A DNA stretch of 64,000 nt from Oreocharis arfaki (GCA_013398015.1 VZRR01010289.1:94727-158726); one strand, 5' to 3'. Positions 38,514-52,000 are shown, counted from the first letter of the stretch. The notes: generated from the letters alone by a model not told the origin. Program-made: numbers and translations.

Positions 38514-38879
38514 ATGATTTTTAAATCCTCACTAAAAGAAGTTTTGATTTTTTTTTTTTAATACCATAAAGCTGCTGCTTTTTCATGTCATTTTGGTCAG
38601 AGAAATTAAATCTCTTCAGTAAATGTTGGCATTTTAGATTTTCCTGTTCTGTACAGATAAATAGCACCATCCTGTGTCCTACTTCATCTGTCATAGATCC
38701 CATTTACCTGCTGGACTTGGCCTGGGACAGTATCTCATTGCTGAGACACCATTAAGAGGGAGGTGGAAGAAGTCTTCAGTTCCCTCTGCTTCCTGTAGTT
38801 TGGCACAGTTCAGCTGGCCGAGACCTACACCCCCTCTGTGCAGGACACCCCCTCAGGGCTGGCCCAGTGTTAAATCCTG

Positions 38880-39080
38880 TTCTTGAGGGCCCCCCAAGCC
38901 TCTTAAACACTCTGAGACGTGGGGCATCACCACCTCTCCAGGGCACCTGTTCCCGGGTCTGTCCCTTCCCTCAGTGCAGCCCTGCTTCCTCGTGCCCCGC
39001 CTGAACCTCAGCTTTAACAATTATTCCCCAGCATCCTGTCCCTGGAGCCCAGGGAAGGGAGTGCAGCCACTCTTTCCTAG
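38880..39080 (-). mobile_element. Diverged CR1 LINE fragment (tentative)
   Basis: CCACCTCTCCAGGGCACCTG and the following cysteine/proline-codon-like text, with CCTGTCCCTGG further on, resemble the 3' region of avian CR1 in reverse orientation, where the family has CACCTCTCTGGGCAGCCTG. It is too diverged to bound precisely. Confidence 0.45.
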
Positions 39081-40229
39081 GCCCCTCCACAATATTTTCA
39101 TTAGCAAGAAAAAAAAGTAATTTTAACACTTCTATTGCAAAGGAAATCATCTAGAAAAACTCAACACCTACATCAGCCTCTGTGCACTTGGAACAGACAC
39201 CCTCCCCTTTTTAACTGGAGGTGGGTGATACACCAGTACCTCCTTTTTAATTAAGAGCCCAGCAGTGACAGAATCCAGCTGGGAGTGTGTTTCTGTAAAA
39301 TCAGCTCTCATTTTTGCAGCGCATGGAATGTGCATCCCCTTCCTGCTGTAACTTCTCTAATCAGGAAGCAAGCTGCCAACAATAAAAGCCTCGCAGTCGC
39401 CTCAATCAAATCTCCAAGTGAGTTGAGGTGCCTCCGTGTGCCTGGTGGCTCCACAGGGGCACCGGTTCAGAAATCCAGCAGCCACCGGACTTGAGCCCGG
39501 CCCAGCATCTCCATAGCCACGGCACGCCTAAGAATAGCTTTTAGTACTGTCTGTTCTGCTGCTTTATACCAGCCCTGCAACATAACAAATACAACATTTG
39601 TATCTGCTGACCTCTAACAAATGCTGTAATGCAGTGTTGTTCTTGACTTCCATGGCAAAGAGTACATTTGTTTCTATTATGCAAAGCTAATTTGCTGAAA
39701 ATAAAAAGGTAAAAATAGCATGACTTTAGTCACCATACACATACTCAGAAAGCACCATCTGCTCAGCATCACACTCACGTGCACATCCCTTAAATCCTGG
39801 ATTGACAAAATATATTCACAAAAGTTCTTGGGTTTCCCGGGTATATTTTGTTTCTAAAGTAACACATATAGGCAAAACAAGTAGACAGAACACAAGTGTT
39901 GGAAATAACCAGAAAATCCTGACACCAAGGTTGAGGAACTCCAAGGCTTTGTCTGCTGTGATCTGCAAATGATTTTCAACAGCTGTATCAAAACTTCCTC
40001 ATTTAGGCAAAATGGAGGTAACATGAAGGTCAGGGAGAATTTATTACAACACTGCATTTTTTCATTCCATAACCCAGAGTTCCAGGGGGTGCTAGAAACT
40101 AACACAGACAGAAGCAGCCTTCATTAAGTACAACATGACCTTGACCATGGCTGGTCTCAGGGTGGCCATATAAAAACCAAGTTACAAACCTTACATGAGC
40201 ATTACCTCTTCGCTATTTTAATAACCTGA
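39081..40229. other. Intergenic DNA, no feature recognised
   Basis: AT-rich sequence between the convergent ends of ARHGEF26 and DHX36. Only short chance ORFs are present. I recognised no repeat or conserved peptide. Confidence 0.45.
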
Positions 40230-40715
40230 TGTGGTGGTTTAAGCCTGGTTTGAAGCTCATCCCCACAGTGGGATGGGGAGAGACTCTAAGGGTCAAAGCG
40301 AGAGAAGTCATGGGCTGGGATAAAGACAGTTTAAAGCAAAAGCCGCATGTGCAAGCAAAGCAAACCAAAGAATTAATTCCCCACTTCCCACAGGCAGGTG
40401 GAGGTTCAGCCAGCCCCATGACAGAGTCTCCATACACAGAAGGGGGACTTAAAAAGACAAATGGCATCACTCCAAACATACCCCCCGTTCGTGCTTTATC
40501 CACTGAGCCTGATGGCCTGGGAGCTCCCTGGGGGCAGTGGGGGGCAGCTGTCCTGGCTGTGCCCCCAGCCCCCTTGCTGGCAAGGCAAGAACTGAGACAG
40601 ACCCTGGGCTTGCTCAGCCCTATCTGGAGTAACACTCTTTCCATCACAAATCCAAACACAGCATCACACACGCTAGCAAGGAAAGTTAACTCTAATCCAG
40701 CATCTTTAACATTTA
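40230..40715 (-). mobile_element. Solo LTR of an avian endogenous retrovirus-like element
   Basis: The left end, TGTGGTGGTTTAAGCC, then CAGTGGGATGGGGAGAGA, a GACAGTTTAA segment, CAGCTGTCCTGGCTGTGCCC and AGTTAACTCTAATCCAGC near the right end match in order an LTR family that I recall as widespread in bird genomes, probably ERVL-like. The order indicates minus-strand orientation. No internal gag, pol or env sequence is seen next to it and no second LTR, so it is a solo LTR. The 203-codon minus-strand frame across it (40213-40824) is a chance ORF. The boundaries are approximate. Confidence 0.55.
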
Positions 40716-41184
40716 TGCTCATTTTCAGACCCTGAAGAACACAGAGGTTTCTGGTACTTCTCTGCGTAAAAGAGTATGTTAGGCTGTGTGCTTCCAGCAC
40801 TGTCAAAAAGTACAGCAATACCACTTATTTACACTTCAGTCACCTCCTAACATCTGACCTGTGACGCCTCTGAGCCTTTCTTCTGGGGGTGGCCCTTGTG
40901 CCACTGCTGACTGAGCCTCCACCATGTGGGGTTTGAGGGAACTCATCTTCAACCAAAACTGTCATTCTTACCCAGGCTCTATCACTACCACTTCCTTTTG
41001 TCCTCCTTTTGTGTTATTAACTAGAAAATCAGCCACCATTTCTTTTAAGTGCTGCAAAAATCATGACAAAGTGGAATAACGCGGGTACCATGTGCCGGCC
41101 TGTATTTTCTTCGTGACATTTAATCCAGCTCTGCCAGTACTAGTGCTACCCCCAGCTTTTCCTCCATAAAGCACCCATTTGTGA
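40716..41184. other. Intergenic DNA between LTR and CpG island
   Basis: No gene was recognised. The segment could include a little more of the LTR element. It contains pyrimidine-rich stretches near 40985-41010. Confidence 0.4.
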
Positions 41185-41660
41185 GGCGGAGCAGCCCACC
41201 CTGCCCGGCCCGGCCCCACACCCGCAGAGAGGGGCCAGCGCTGCCCCTCAGGCCCGGGCGCCATTTTGTTCCCTCGTGCCCCAGCGACGCCCTTTGTTTT
41301 CCCCACTACAAACCACTTCGTTCCCATTTCCACACAGTTATCGCTAATTTAGTTCCCTTTTCTCTCCCCTTTGAGTCCGGGGCTTACCTCCAGCGACGCC
41401 GTGGCTGCCGCATCCTCGGAGAGGCCGCGGCCCGCCTGGAGCCGAGCCCCGGCAAGCCCGGGTGTGGCGAGGCCGTTCCCGCCCGGTTCTCCCGCGGCCT
41501 CGCGGCCCTCACGGCCCGGCCGTGCCCCCGCGCACGCTCCGGCCCTGGCGCCTCCCTCCCTGCAGCCGCCGCTGCCCCTTTTCCCCCTCCTCAGACTCCC
41601 TGCGGCACCCCCAGCCCCCGGGGCAGGGTGATTCTCCTGCTGCGCCCGCTCATCGAAAAC
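41185..41660 (-). promoter_or_regulatory. Orphan CpG island between convergent genes
   Basis: Very high CpG density (CCGCGG, CGCGGCC and GCACGC clusters) over about 0.45 kb, sharply bounded by AT-rich DNA. It does not coincide with any exon of ARHGEF26 or DHX36. On the minus strand there is a YY1-type AAAATGGCG (41259-41267) and a consensus splice donor CTGGAG|GTAAGC (exon end at 41388). This suggests a minus-strand promoter and first exon of an unidentified transcript running antisense toward the ARHGEF26 3' end. The plus-strand 161-codon frame here has no recognisable homology and is probably a GC artefact. Confidence 0.55.
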
Positions 41661-42814
41661 ACCTGAGGGTCAAACAGTCAGCTGCTGGTGGGGAGGGGGG
41701 TTAAACGATGTGTTTTGTGCAGCTGGCAGCGGCAAGGAGGAGCTTAGCACCCTCCATCCCTTATTAACCCAAAGGAAAGCACCGTCTAGCCAGTAACTCT
41801 GACTTATTTCTGTACAAAAAATAGGTTTCACCTGAGCTGCTCCACTTTCTTCAGGATAAAGCGCATAAATCCTCCTGAGCTTGATGATCAAGGTCATTTT
41901 TGCCAAGAAAAAACCCAACAAAACGCCAAAGAAGGGAGAAAAGTTCTATTTCCAGGCAAACAAAAGGAGACACAAGAACTTTTTTTTCCTAGAGGATAAA
42001 CCTCAAAATCCTTAACAAACTTTGTTATTCAAATATTCTTCCATAGCTGTAAATCATTCAAAACAGAAGACATTCAAACAGAAGGACATTCAAAACGTTG
42101 AGAACAGTTGAAATAAGACTTGGAAGAAAAGACTTTTAATAGAATACTATAGCCCATACGTGAACTTCTTAAAAAACCCAACTCGAATGCAATGAAACCT
42201 TAACACATAACCCAACACGACTTTTATCTGACCATGCTTTCTGTCATCTGCAGTTTCAGTCAGTAGTGATGATGGATGGGGACAGGAAGCAAAGGAAGAT
42301 TAATTGAATGGGATGAAATGCAGAAAAGGAGAAGAATTTCTGAAGATTTTTTCCTCCCACAGTACAAATTCAACAAGTGTTTTCAAGTTTAGTTTAATTA
42401 AGCTGTAATTACCTTTGTGGAAGTGTTGGTGAGCAGACTGCTGCACAGCTGGAACAACACAGCAAGTGTAATTACTCACCACGCCCCATTAAAAAAAAAA
42501 ACAGTTTAGGTATTACTAAGCAGTATTTTAGCAGGTTTTTTAAACATCTGTTACCTGATGGGTAAAAAACCCAAAGAAAACAGCTACAGCAGGACAAGAA
42601 CCATACACCATCCAACAACTGCCTTCCTCTCCCTCACAAAGCTACACCGAGCACAGAACACATGCACGTAACACATACTGCCAACTAGCTCTCAGTAACT
42701 GCTCCTCAGGATGAGGAAATTACCAGCTTACCCTACAGAAGTTGTTCCTCTAGCTAAAGAAATGCTATAAAAAAGAACGTGACTCAGCTGGCAGTGTGGC
42801 TCGGGTGAGGGGGT
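41661..42814 (-). other. DHX36: DHX36 3' UTR and 3' flank
   Basis: AT-rich sequence downstream of the DHX36 stop on the minus strand. I found no canonical AATAAA on that strand. The variant ATTAAA occurs at 42393-42398 and at 42135-42140, giving candidate 3' UTRs of about 0.4 and 0.7 kb. Confidence 0.5.
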
Positions 42815-43000
42815 TCAGCTGCAGCACTCGCCCTGGAACCGCGGCGCGTAGTTCCTGACACCCTCGTTCTCCTGCGTGGTGATTAAGTCTATAATAGCTG
42901 TCAGCACTGCTGTGTCCCTGGATTTAACAGCATTCCAGTCCACGGGATGAGGGTTTTCTATTTTTTCTTGTAGAAGATCATCAAGTTCTTTTCTCAAATT
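42815..43000 (-). CDS. DHX36: DHX36 exon 25 (C-terminus)
   Basis: Sixty-one codons plus TGA encode NLRKELDDLLQEKIENPHPV, then DWN, then RDTAVLTAIIDLITTQE and the tail PRFQGECCS. Acceptor CACTTTCCAG, phase 0. Confidence 0.95.
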   Translation of the reverse strand, partial: NLRKELDDLLQEKIENPHPVDWNAVKSRDTAVLTAIIDLITTQENEGVRNYAPRFQGECCS

Positions 43001-46000
43001 CTGGAAAGTGTTGTAATAAAGGAAAAAAAGGAAAAAGGAAAGAGATAGGCAGTTAGAGCTACAGACAGCATCAACAGAGAGGTTCCAATGCATGGGGCCC
43101 TCTGTTCTCCTGACCTTTACACCCACTCTTCTCCCATCAATTCATTTCCACATTGCTATTTTCAGCACCAAACACTGTCTCTCAAAACCCAGCAGTGTTA
43201 CCTTTGATGAGAAATGCCATCTCTGGATGTGATGCCTCTAACAGCCCACACATCCACTAGCTGACTATTTCAGAATTTAAAAGACTGGTTTAAAATAAAA
43301 ATAAAATAAAAAAAAAAGTCAGGTATGATTTCTGAGATCTAATATTAAGCACTTCTATAAAACCTATTCCTGTTAACTGAGGAGCCCCACGCTCATGTTT
43401 CCATATCCACATGGACATTTCCTGGACTGACCAAGTCATCCTACAGCTTCTGCTGTGCAAAATGAGATCTCTTTTGTTTACTTTGTGTGCTTGAACTGCT
43501 CGCTGGAAGTGCATTTCAAACATCATCTCCCTGAGTGATGAATCAATAGGCACACAGGAATATCAAATCCAGAAATCCCCCAAGCAGAAACAGTGTTACA
43601 CTGAGCCTTCCAGGTACATTATTTTGAAACACAGTTACCTTGACCAAGTGTGCTATTCTCGCTGGAGACTGGAAAACAATCCACTCATCCACTGCGATGG
43701 TGTCCTGGTCCTTATCCTTCTGAATGGATATATCCCCTCCAAAGAACAAGAGGCAGTACGGAGACACCTCTGTACAATCATACAGGTAAATCTGCACAAT
43801 AACAGAATTGTCTGATCACTCTCAAAATACCTCAAGTGCCATCAGTAATCCTTAATGAGACTCCTACAGAATTCCAGAAGATCATTTCTGTTACTCACGA
43901 ATTCTGAAGATGCATGAAGCAACTCAGTTCAAAAACAGTTACATGAAATCAGACTGAACAAGAGCAAAAATGGTCCCAAGCCTTTCACGCAGTGGTGAAA
44001 TCAAACCAGATGCTCCATAACAATGAGAGGAAAAAATGTCAGCATATTGAGAACTGTTAAAAGACTGAAGTGAAATGAAAAAAAGTAAACTAAAATAAAA
44101 AAATATACACTTGTTATTGCCAGACCTTAAAACCCCCCAAATCTTCCAAAAACCCCCAAGAACCAAACCACAGAAGTTCATTAGTAGTAGTACAAAAGGA
44201 CATAATCTGACGGTGTGTACAAGGAATGGCCCAGGACAGGAAGGCCCCAGAACAAAGGCTGTTCACATCCCCTCTGAACCCTGATCCAAGCTCATTTTAA
44301 AAGGGATAATAAAACAAATAAACCCCACAAGCACAACTCCTGACTCACACTGCTGGTCCTCATCTTCAAATGGTACACGAGCCAGTTATAATGGAACTCT
44401 GTTTCCTCCACATTCACCGATTTGGGATGGATATTAACTGATCCATCTGTCTTGGTGGAAACCTTCACCCTTCAAAGAAAAAACAACAACAACAGAAGAG
44501 TCTGATAATACAAGAAGTGATAAATCAACAGACCAGGATCCCTGGGGTCTCTCTTCCCAAATAACCAGAAGTGACAGTGTTTGAAGTGCTGCTGTGGAAC
44601 CCCTTTAGAGCAGTGCTACTGAGATGTTGTAACATTATCCACGTCATGAAGGTCACACAAATTATTTCAGGTGTTAGCAGGAATCCAGATGTTAAAAAAT
44701 CAATCCCACCCTTCTCAGAGGAAGTAACATGCAACCATTACTCAAACTGTAAAGTGAGATTCATTTATGCACTCAAGCCAAACTATGCCATGTAGAAAAC
44801 ATCTTGAATACAAACCAACATTAAACCAAATGCTCACATTTTTCTCTTTTTGCTGAAGCTGGGCCGGATCTTTGCCACTTTGGGATACAGGCCAGCACAG
44901 ATGACTGCTTTGAGCAGCTTCTCATTCCCTGCAGGGGACAGCAAAGTAAGTGGGGCAGTCCTGCAAGATGTGATTTCAGCTGAGATAAATTCTCCCTTTC
45001 CCTCCACGGTTACCTGAGTTGGTGTTAGATTTGGGATCCTTGGGGTTTCTGCTATTCACAAATCCAGCTGCAAGGAGATGCTCAGCAAACTGCCCTTTCA
45101 TGCTGTGCAGCATCTAGGAAACAACAAAAATTGCCCCAGAATGATGCTACGCCCAAGGCTCCTCCTCTTCCCCACAGACAGGATCCTGCTTTAACCTGGC
45201 AGGCTGCTGTTACCTGCATGGTACTTGAGGACAGGAAATATTCCCAGCAATAGTCCTTCTCAGTCCTGAAACCACAACGCCGAGCCTCTTCCCAGCCCTA
45301 GAAATGAAAGCCGGAGTTCCAAGGTGTTTGTGAGTGAACACACACTACAGACTGCGAAAACTGGAGGTCAACAAACAACAGTCACGTGTTCCCTACCAGG
45401 GACAAAGTAAATCCTTTGATTCTCTGTGTATGTGCACACACCACAGTGCAGAAAAACACAACTTCACAATATGCTGAACCACAGCCTTCCTTTTTCCCTG
45501 GTGAGCAGTGATATCTGGCTGTGTTTGCCAGAGCACCCTTTGTTGTAATTAACAGTTCTGGGCAGTAACTGCATTTTCCAGGCCATTTATTTCCTCCTCT
45601 CCTCACCCCAACACAATACAGCAAAATGTCCAACACTTCTGAGGATGGCTTCAGCCTCTCATAGGGGCCAGAAGGACAAGAATGAACAACTTCAGCAAGG
45701 TAACTGTTTCCTTTGTCTTTCAGACTTATCCACCAGAAATCAGGTTACTGAGCCTGGAGACAAGATTTTGCAACACTAGAAGGGTGAAAATCAGTTTGGC
45801 TTTATGTTTCTGTAGAAACCAAAAAAGAAAGCCTACAGAGCATAAACTGATCAGCTTTTTCCTTAGGATCATCTATATTACTCAAAATTCTAGAAGAAAA
45901 AAAACCCACATGAAAACATGCTTACAGTGAAAGCATTCACCACAGTCAGATGGTCGCTTTTCGAGTTGTTTGACAGCTCCCTTCTTCTTGCATCTGCGAC

Positions 46001-49000
46001 TTTCTCTTTGCCCTAAAAATTAGAACCTATGTAATACCCAGACTGACATGATATTTCATGACATTTCTCTTTTCCTGATTCAGGTACATCTATATAGCAG
46101 TATTTTGTGTGTAACATACATGAAAATTAGTTACTCCAATATTCCATAGGAAAAATGACAATTCATAGTATGTGAAGGCAATCTCATGAGTAAAAATGTA
46201 ATTAACATGACATTAAACGGAAGTGCTCTCAAACTGTAACACCTCACTAAGTCCCAGTATCCTCCTGAGATTTTTCAACTCCCACATGTAATTGCCATGC
46301 GAGACTTTACCAGAGGGATGACAAAAGGGTCCTTGAAGCTGAGGCTGGCTGCAATGGTCAGCACGGGGTCCAGGCAGCAGAACAAGGCTCCAAACAGGAT
46401 CATCTTCCCGATGTGCGGCTCCACGGGCAGCCGTGCCAGGTGGACACCCAGGGGAGTCAGCTCCTCCTGCCTGTCCAGAGCGTTCTGCCAGGACAAGAGC
46501 AGAAAGGAAAGAACAAACATGTCATGTGAAATGGGGAGGATTTCCTTGGAAAAAACCACTGCTACACAGATATCACCCACTAATATCCAAATCAGCTGTT
46601 TCTATTTATGGCTACAACTCATTGGTACAAATAACACCAGAGCAAGGAGTCAGCAAAACAAATGTGCCACGAATCTCTCCTTCCCCAGCATCCAAGGGAA
46701 CAATGACATACAAGGTACTTCTCCCATATGCCTCATTTGTCCCCAACTCCTCACTGATCCACCTGGAACAGGAAGGCTGCAGAGGCAGCAGGGGTAGGGA
46801 GGAGGGAGTTAACACCTGCAGGGAACTTAAGTGCAGGGTCACGAGACGTTTAACAAGCCCCTCAGAACTACTCTGTAGAGCCCATGAGCACCATGGATTA
46901 TGTGAAGTGCTCCCTCTGGGCAGCGAGGGTCCATCAGGGCTCTGCACAAAGGCTGAGGGGATGCAGTGCCCAGAGCTGTGCAGTCAGACCTGTGTGGTAA
47001 CACACACAGTACCACAGCCCTGAGCAGATCATTCCTGCATAGGAAGCAACACTTTACCAGCTCCATGAGGTGATTTATGGCCAACATCACAGCATCCTGA
47101 GATGGGGGGTCCATCAGTTTGCTCAGAAAATAGGCAATTCCACCAAGCTTCAGGATCTGAAAGACACATCACAACAAAAGCCTACAGCAACTGAAGAAAG
47201 ACAGTTGCCTAAAATTAGTTAGCAGTAACCACACTCATTGAAATAGTATGAGTAATTTGCAGCTTGAGTTAGAATTTCTTTAGTTAAGAACTAAACACAA
47301 AAAAAAAATGTATTAGTGATGAAATTTGTAGCAGAAGGACCTATTCTTCATTTGGTTCACATACACACGGCATTCCTTCTGCCTGCACAAGGAATTCAAT
47401 GCAAACTGCCAAAAAAGGAAATTCACACCAGTTCTGAAACTACTTTGTAGTAAAATTCTTTTAAGAAACCACATAAATTGACTCACTGGCATTCTCACTG
47501 AAGCTCCTCTGATTGAATGGTATTTGGGGGAAGGCACAGCCCAAATTTTTCACCTTTTATTGATACCTGACAATTCTGTTTCCCCTGGGTTTGATGCACC
47601 CAGATATGAGTGTGCATTTACGAAAGTTGTTGCAATTATTGGCTAAATACACCAGAAATGCAGTGCAACAGAATTTTTGCTTAACAATCCTAGCGTCACA
47701 GTTGCATTAACTTATTCTCTCAACCACTCATCCCAATGGAAAAGTAGATAACAAATGTATTTGAAGATTCCTCCGTTTACCTTGATTTGTAAGCAGAGTT
47801 CTTCCAGAGGTGTCCTCAGGATCTCTGGTAACTGATAATCATCCAGAAGGCTGGCACGCAGTCCGTTGTACAGATGGTAACAGTGGCCTGGCTGAACTCT
47901 GCAATGATTTAACCAAACAATTCCTTTGGGTTTGGTCATTCACTGTGGGGGCTTTTTCCCTATGAAACTGTGACATTATGATTGTGTTTGCTTACAACAG
48001 CCTTCCCAAAACTCCTCAAGGAATTAGAACTGAAGTGTATCCAATTGTAAAAGCCACTTCAGCCTTCCAAAACACAGACCCATCAGCAGGAAAAAGGCAT
48101 AGAGAACACAGAAATTAATTTTTATGCCATTTCCAATTTAATGTATGAGCCTCATAAAACAGGTGTGAGGTCAAACTGTGACAAAAATTACAATAAAATG
48201 CAGGACATTCTTCGATAGGAGGGAAACTCTGGAGTTAAATGCAGCACAAGTCAATTCAGCTTCCTAGGAAGACAAGGAAATCATTCCTTGCCCAGGAACA
48301 GGAGCCAGCTGTGCCAGTACATTCAAATAAGGAAGAACCACCTTCAGCACTGCTGCAAACTCAACATCCCCAAACTTCCCTAAGCACCCCACTGTTCTTA
48401 CCTTCCTGCTCGACCCTTCCTCTGCTTGGCATTGGCTTTGCTGACCCACTCTGCTGACATGGTGCTGATGTTGTTCTGGGTGTCAAAGTGAGTCTCCTTT
48501 ATTTTCCCCCCATCTATAACGAACACGACGTCATCGATTGTAATGCTGTTGAAAAAAAGAGGAAAAAAAGCAACTTTTCATCTTTGCAAGTGTGACCTAG
48601 GATTGGGTTTGGCCTCTCTTTATTCCCTCCCAAACAGAGTAAGTAATTAAAAAAAAAAATCTGTGTTTGGAATTTCATTAAGAACTATGTTACTGAACAG
48701 TTGGAGAAAGAGCTGATTTATTCTCCTGGGCCTGTCAGAAGTCCCCAGTTGGGTTCTGAAGAGAGGACAAGCAGCTCCGATTATCATACACAAGTCATCC
48801 TAGTAATTGTTCAGCATTCCTGTAGTTTAATTGTTCAAAACAATGTAGTTGGTCGAATTGTTTAAAACAATTACAGGAAAACTCTGTTTAGTCTATAAAT
48901 ATTTCTAAAGACAAAGTGCTATAAATGAATGGCACAAACACAGAAACGTATTTCTGGGAACACCAAACAGGTTTGTACTGTAAATTATCATTTCCATTTC

Positions 49001-52000
49001 TTTTGGTGAACACACAGCTTTCCTGGCTCTGGGTGGGCAGGCATTTACCTGGTCTCTGCAATGTTGGTTGCTATCACAATTTTCCTCACTCCCGGCGGGG
49101 TCTTCTTGAACACCTGTAATTATCCAGGGCCCATTTATGTGTTTGCCAAAACCAAACACGTGCTTCATTCTTTTTTTTTTTTGTAGTTGTGAAATATTGC
49201 AATAAAAGAGCAGCATACCTGAGTCTGGCTAACAGTAGGCATCAGTGAATGCAAAGGTATGATAATAAACCTATCTGAAAGTTAAAAATCAGTAATAAGA
49301 TATGGTGTAAGCACAGAAACTTCCAATTTTACAGGAAAATCAACTAAATCAACTAAGCAGAACAGAGAAAATAGGCTGCAAGTCAGGCTATTGTTTCTTT
49401 CTCTGAGATCACAAGTATTTGTATCATAACAGCAAATTCTGAAGTTAAAGGGTATAAAAGCCTTTTTTATGATGCTATAACATGACAAGTTCAAGAAAAC
49501 ACATGAAGTTATAGACAGTAATTTAGATTTCATTTTTAAATTCTGAAGTTATTTAATAATCGGTCAAGTTTAGTACACAAACTGACACTCAACCTTTCAA
49601 TAAAGTGCAATTCTGCACCTATGGAACGTACATAACCACACTGCAAGTCAACATGTGAACAGTCAAGAGCCCAGCTAAGACAGGTGAGATGGAAATACGA
49701 GAGATGCAAAGGGACAAGTTAAAGTGTGTCAGACAGGCACAGAGTACTTGACAGTCTGTAAGAAAGCTTCTCAAACAAACAGGATTTAAGGGAACTACCA
49801 GCAAAGCAGGGGAAGCTGCTCAAGGATGACGCGCAGAGGAAGCGCACACAGAACAGAGTTTAGTTTTGGACGGGAGCTCTCGAGCTACAGGGAGGGACAA
49901 GAGGAAGAAGATGCAGGCCAGGCTGTTTTTCAGATTGTCACTCCCACACTGAGGAAAATGAGTTGTTGTTAGCAGAGGAAAGATACCACAGACACACAAA
50001 AACTGCTGAACGCTTTGAAGAGGGGAGATGAGGGAAAAGATGAATCCAGTGCAATAGCAGCAACCCCAAGCAAAAAGAGTCTGCCACCAGTGCTACCGCC
50101 AGAACTCCCAGGGAGAGTTTGGGTTTTACCTGACTTAAACATGATTTGTGACATCAAGAGCTCATGCAAAGTGCTGATGCTATCCCAGCCTGGCAGAAAC
50201 ACCAGAATTGCACCATCCTACAGGGAAAACAGAGAGTGAAGGGAAGAGAGGTCAGAACACATCATACACTGCAGAGAGCCTTGCACTGATACACGGTGGG
50301 CATGTGAGATTTGAAACCTCACTGACCCAGTCTGGAACAGTCTATCAAGGTTTTTTTCTATAAAAGAGCTACCTACATGTATTTATCCGAATGCAAGAGT
50401 AATTCAAAGCTGTTCAATTACTTAGAAGAGCAAACAAAAATTTTCTTCTTCCTGTGTGACCAGCCAAAGCCATTGTCAGCTCTGGCACTGCCACTGCCCC
50501 CAGCTCAGTCCCACTGTACCTCCTCTTCCAGCACAATGTGTCTGATCAGTGCTGCTACAAGGTCCAGGTCCACCTTGTCATCATCCATCATTTCCAGAGC
50601 ATCGATTGTACTTGCTGAATACCTGCAGCAGCGAAAGCACAGACACTGGTCCCTTGGAAAATGCTAAGCCAAGGGCTCCTGCTCCTGCTGCCAGGCTCTG
50701 AGAGAGCCACCCAGCCATGAACTCACCTCCAATCAGCTCAGCTCTTTGTCTGAGCAATTCATGCACCTCCAAAGTACTCTCCACATTTAGCTCAGTGTGA
50801 TTATTGTCAGTTCAGAACAGCTGAAGGATTACCATGTCGTGACTGAACTGTCTTTGAAGCACTTACATGACCTCTCTCCTTCTCATGGAGGAGCCAAGGA
50901 CTGGCGATTTATATTTAGGTAATGAATTGAAATTCAACTTGAATAACTCAAAGGGAGCTAATTCTGCTGTCTCTAAAGCACTTCACTGGTTGCCAGCCAA
51001 CTGCAGAGGGAATTCCATCATCATTTTCCACAGCAGCCACTACCCCATCGTTACTAAAGCCCAGCAGCACAATACAGCACTGATTCACAGTTCTCACTTC
51101 AGAGCTGCCCGAAAACTGAAAACAGAAGAGAAACTTGGGCCCAACCTGCCCTGCAGCTGCGTTAGGTAGTCTGGCCACTCCTGCCTGTAGATCTCCTCCT
51201 TCTCCTCCTTCTCTGGCCTGCTCACATGGCCCTGCATGAAGCCCTTCCTCCAGTGCATCCGACGGTCCATGTTTTCCGGGTTGTACCTTTACACAGGAGG
51301 AGCAGACACAATTCCATGTGAAACTGAGGGAATTTGGAGCAGCTGCAGAGCAGTTTTCCAAACCATGGACAATATGCTGTGCTTTAGCTAGACCATGTTT
51401 AAGATTCTTCAGTTTCTGTTCTGACAGAAATCTTACAAAAGCAGGGACCAACCCTAGCAAGCATGAGAACACGTAGGGAAGAAAAAGTGAACAGCAAGAA
51501 AAGCTAGTTTGATTTAGAGACCTGAAAATTCAGCACACCAACAGAGAAATTGTTCTTCCCCTCAAGCCAACATTCCCAGGTAGCTGTGTGCCATCTGTAA
51601 TTACAGTACAAGGCCCCCCTTGGAAGGTTTTCTGTTGAAAAACACAGGCAATTCTTTATGCCAAGTTAATCTCTGAGCACACATACACTAAGCTAAACCC
51701 CCCTCCCTCCCCCCCAATATTCTCTGAAATGATGTTCAGAAAAAACACTTGCCTCAACTTCTCAATGACATCTTCGAGCAGATATTCCACCACCGGGAAC
51801 GTGAACCCAGGGATGTGAATCATTGGGCAATGGTCTGTGGGGGGAGGCAGAACTCGGTTTTAAAACTACTGATGAAACACTGCACTGAAACAACAGAAGC
51901 AATAAACATTCCTCACTATTTCTGCAATATAGCTGCCACATTTACAGGATACTTCCAGTTGTCAGGGAAGATGCCAAACTCACCCCCAAATAAGGCAGCT

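Larger units (their letters stand above)
37044..38530 (+). other. ARHGEF26: ARHGEF26 3' UTR
   Basis: From the TAG to about 20 bases past the AATAAA at 38508-38513, GC-rich sequence gives way to a strongly AT-rich tail, as is common for long 3' UTRs. A proximal AATAAA at 37915-37920 could make a UTR about 0.9 kb long. The true end cannot be fixed from sequence alone. Confidence 0.65.

Noticed and set aside
40213..40824. 203-codon minus-strand ORF
   Set aside because: It coincides with the solo LTR and has no resemblance to any retroviral or cellular protein.
41181..41666. 161-codon plus-strand ORF in the orphan CpG island
   Set aside because: Composition-driven open frame rich in Pro, Ala and Arg. 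No homology was recognised, and the splice and YY1 signals point to the other strand.
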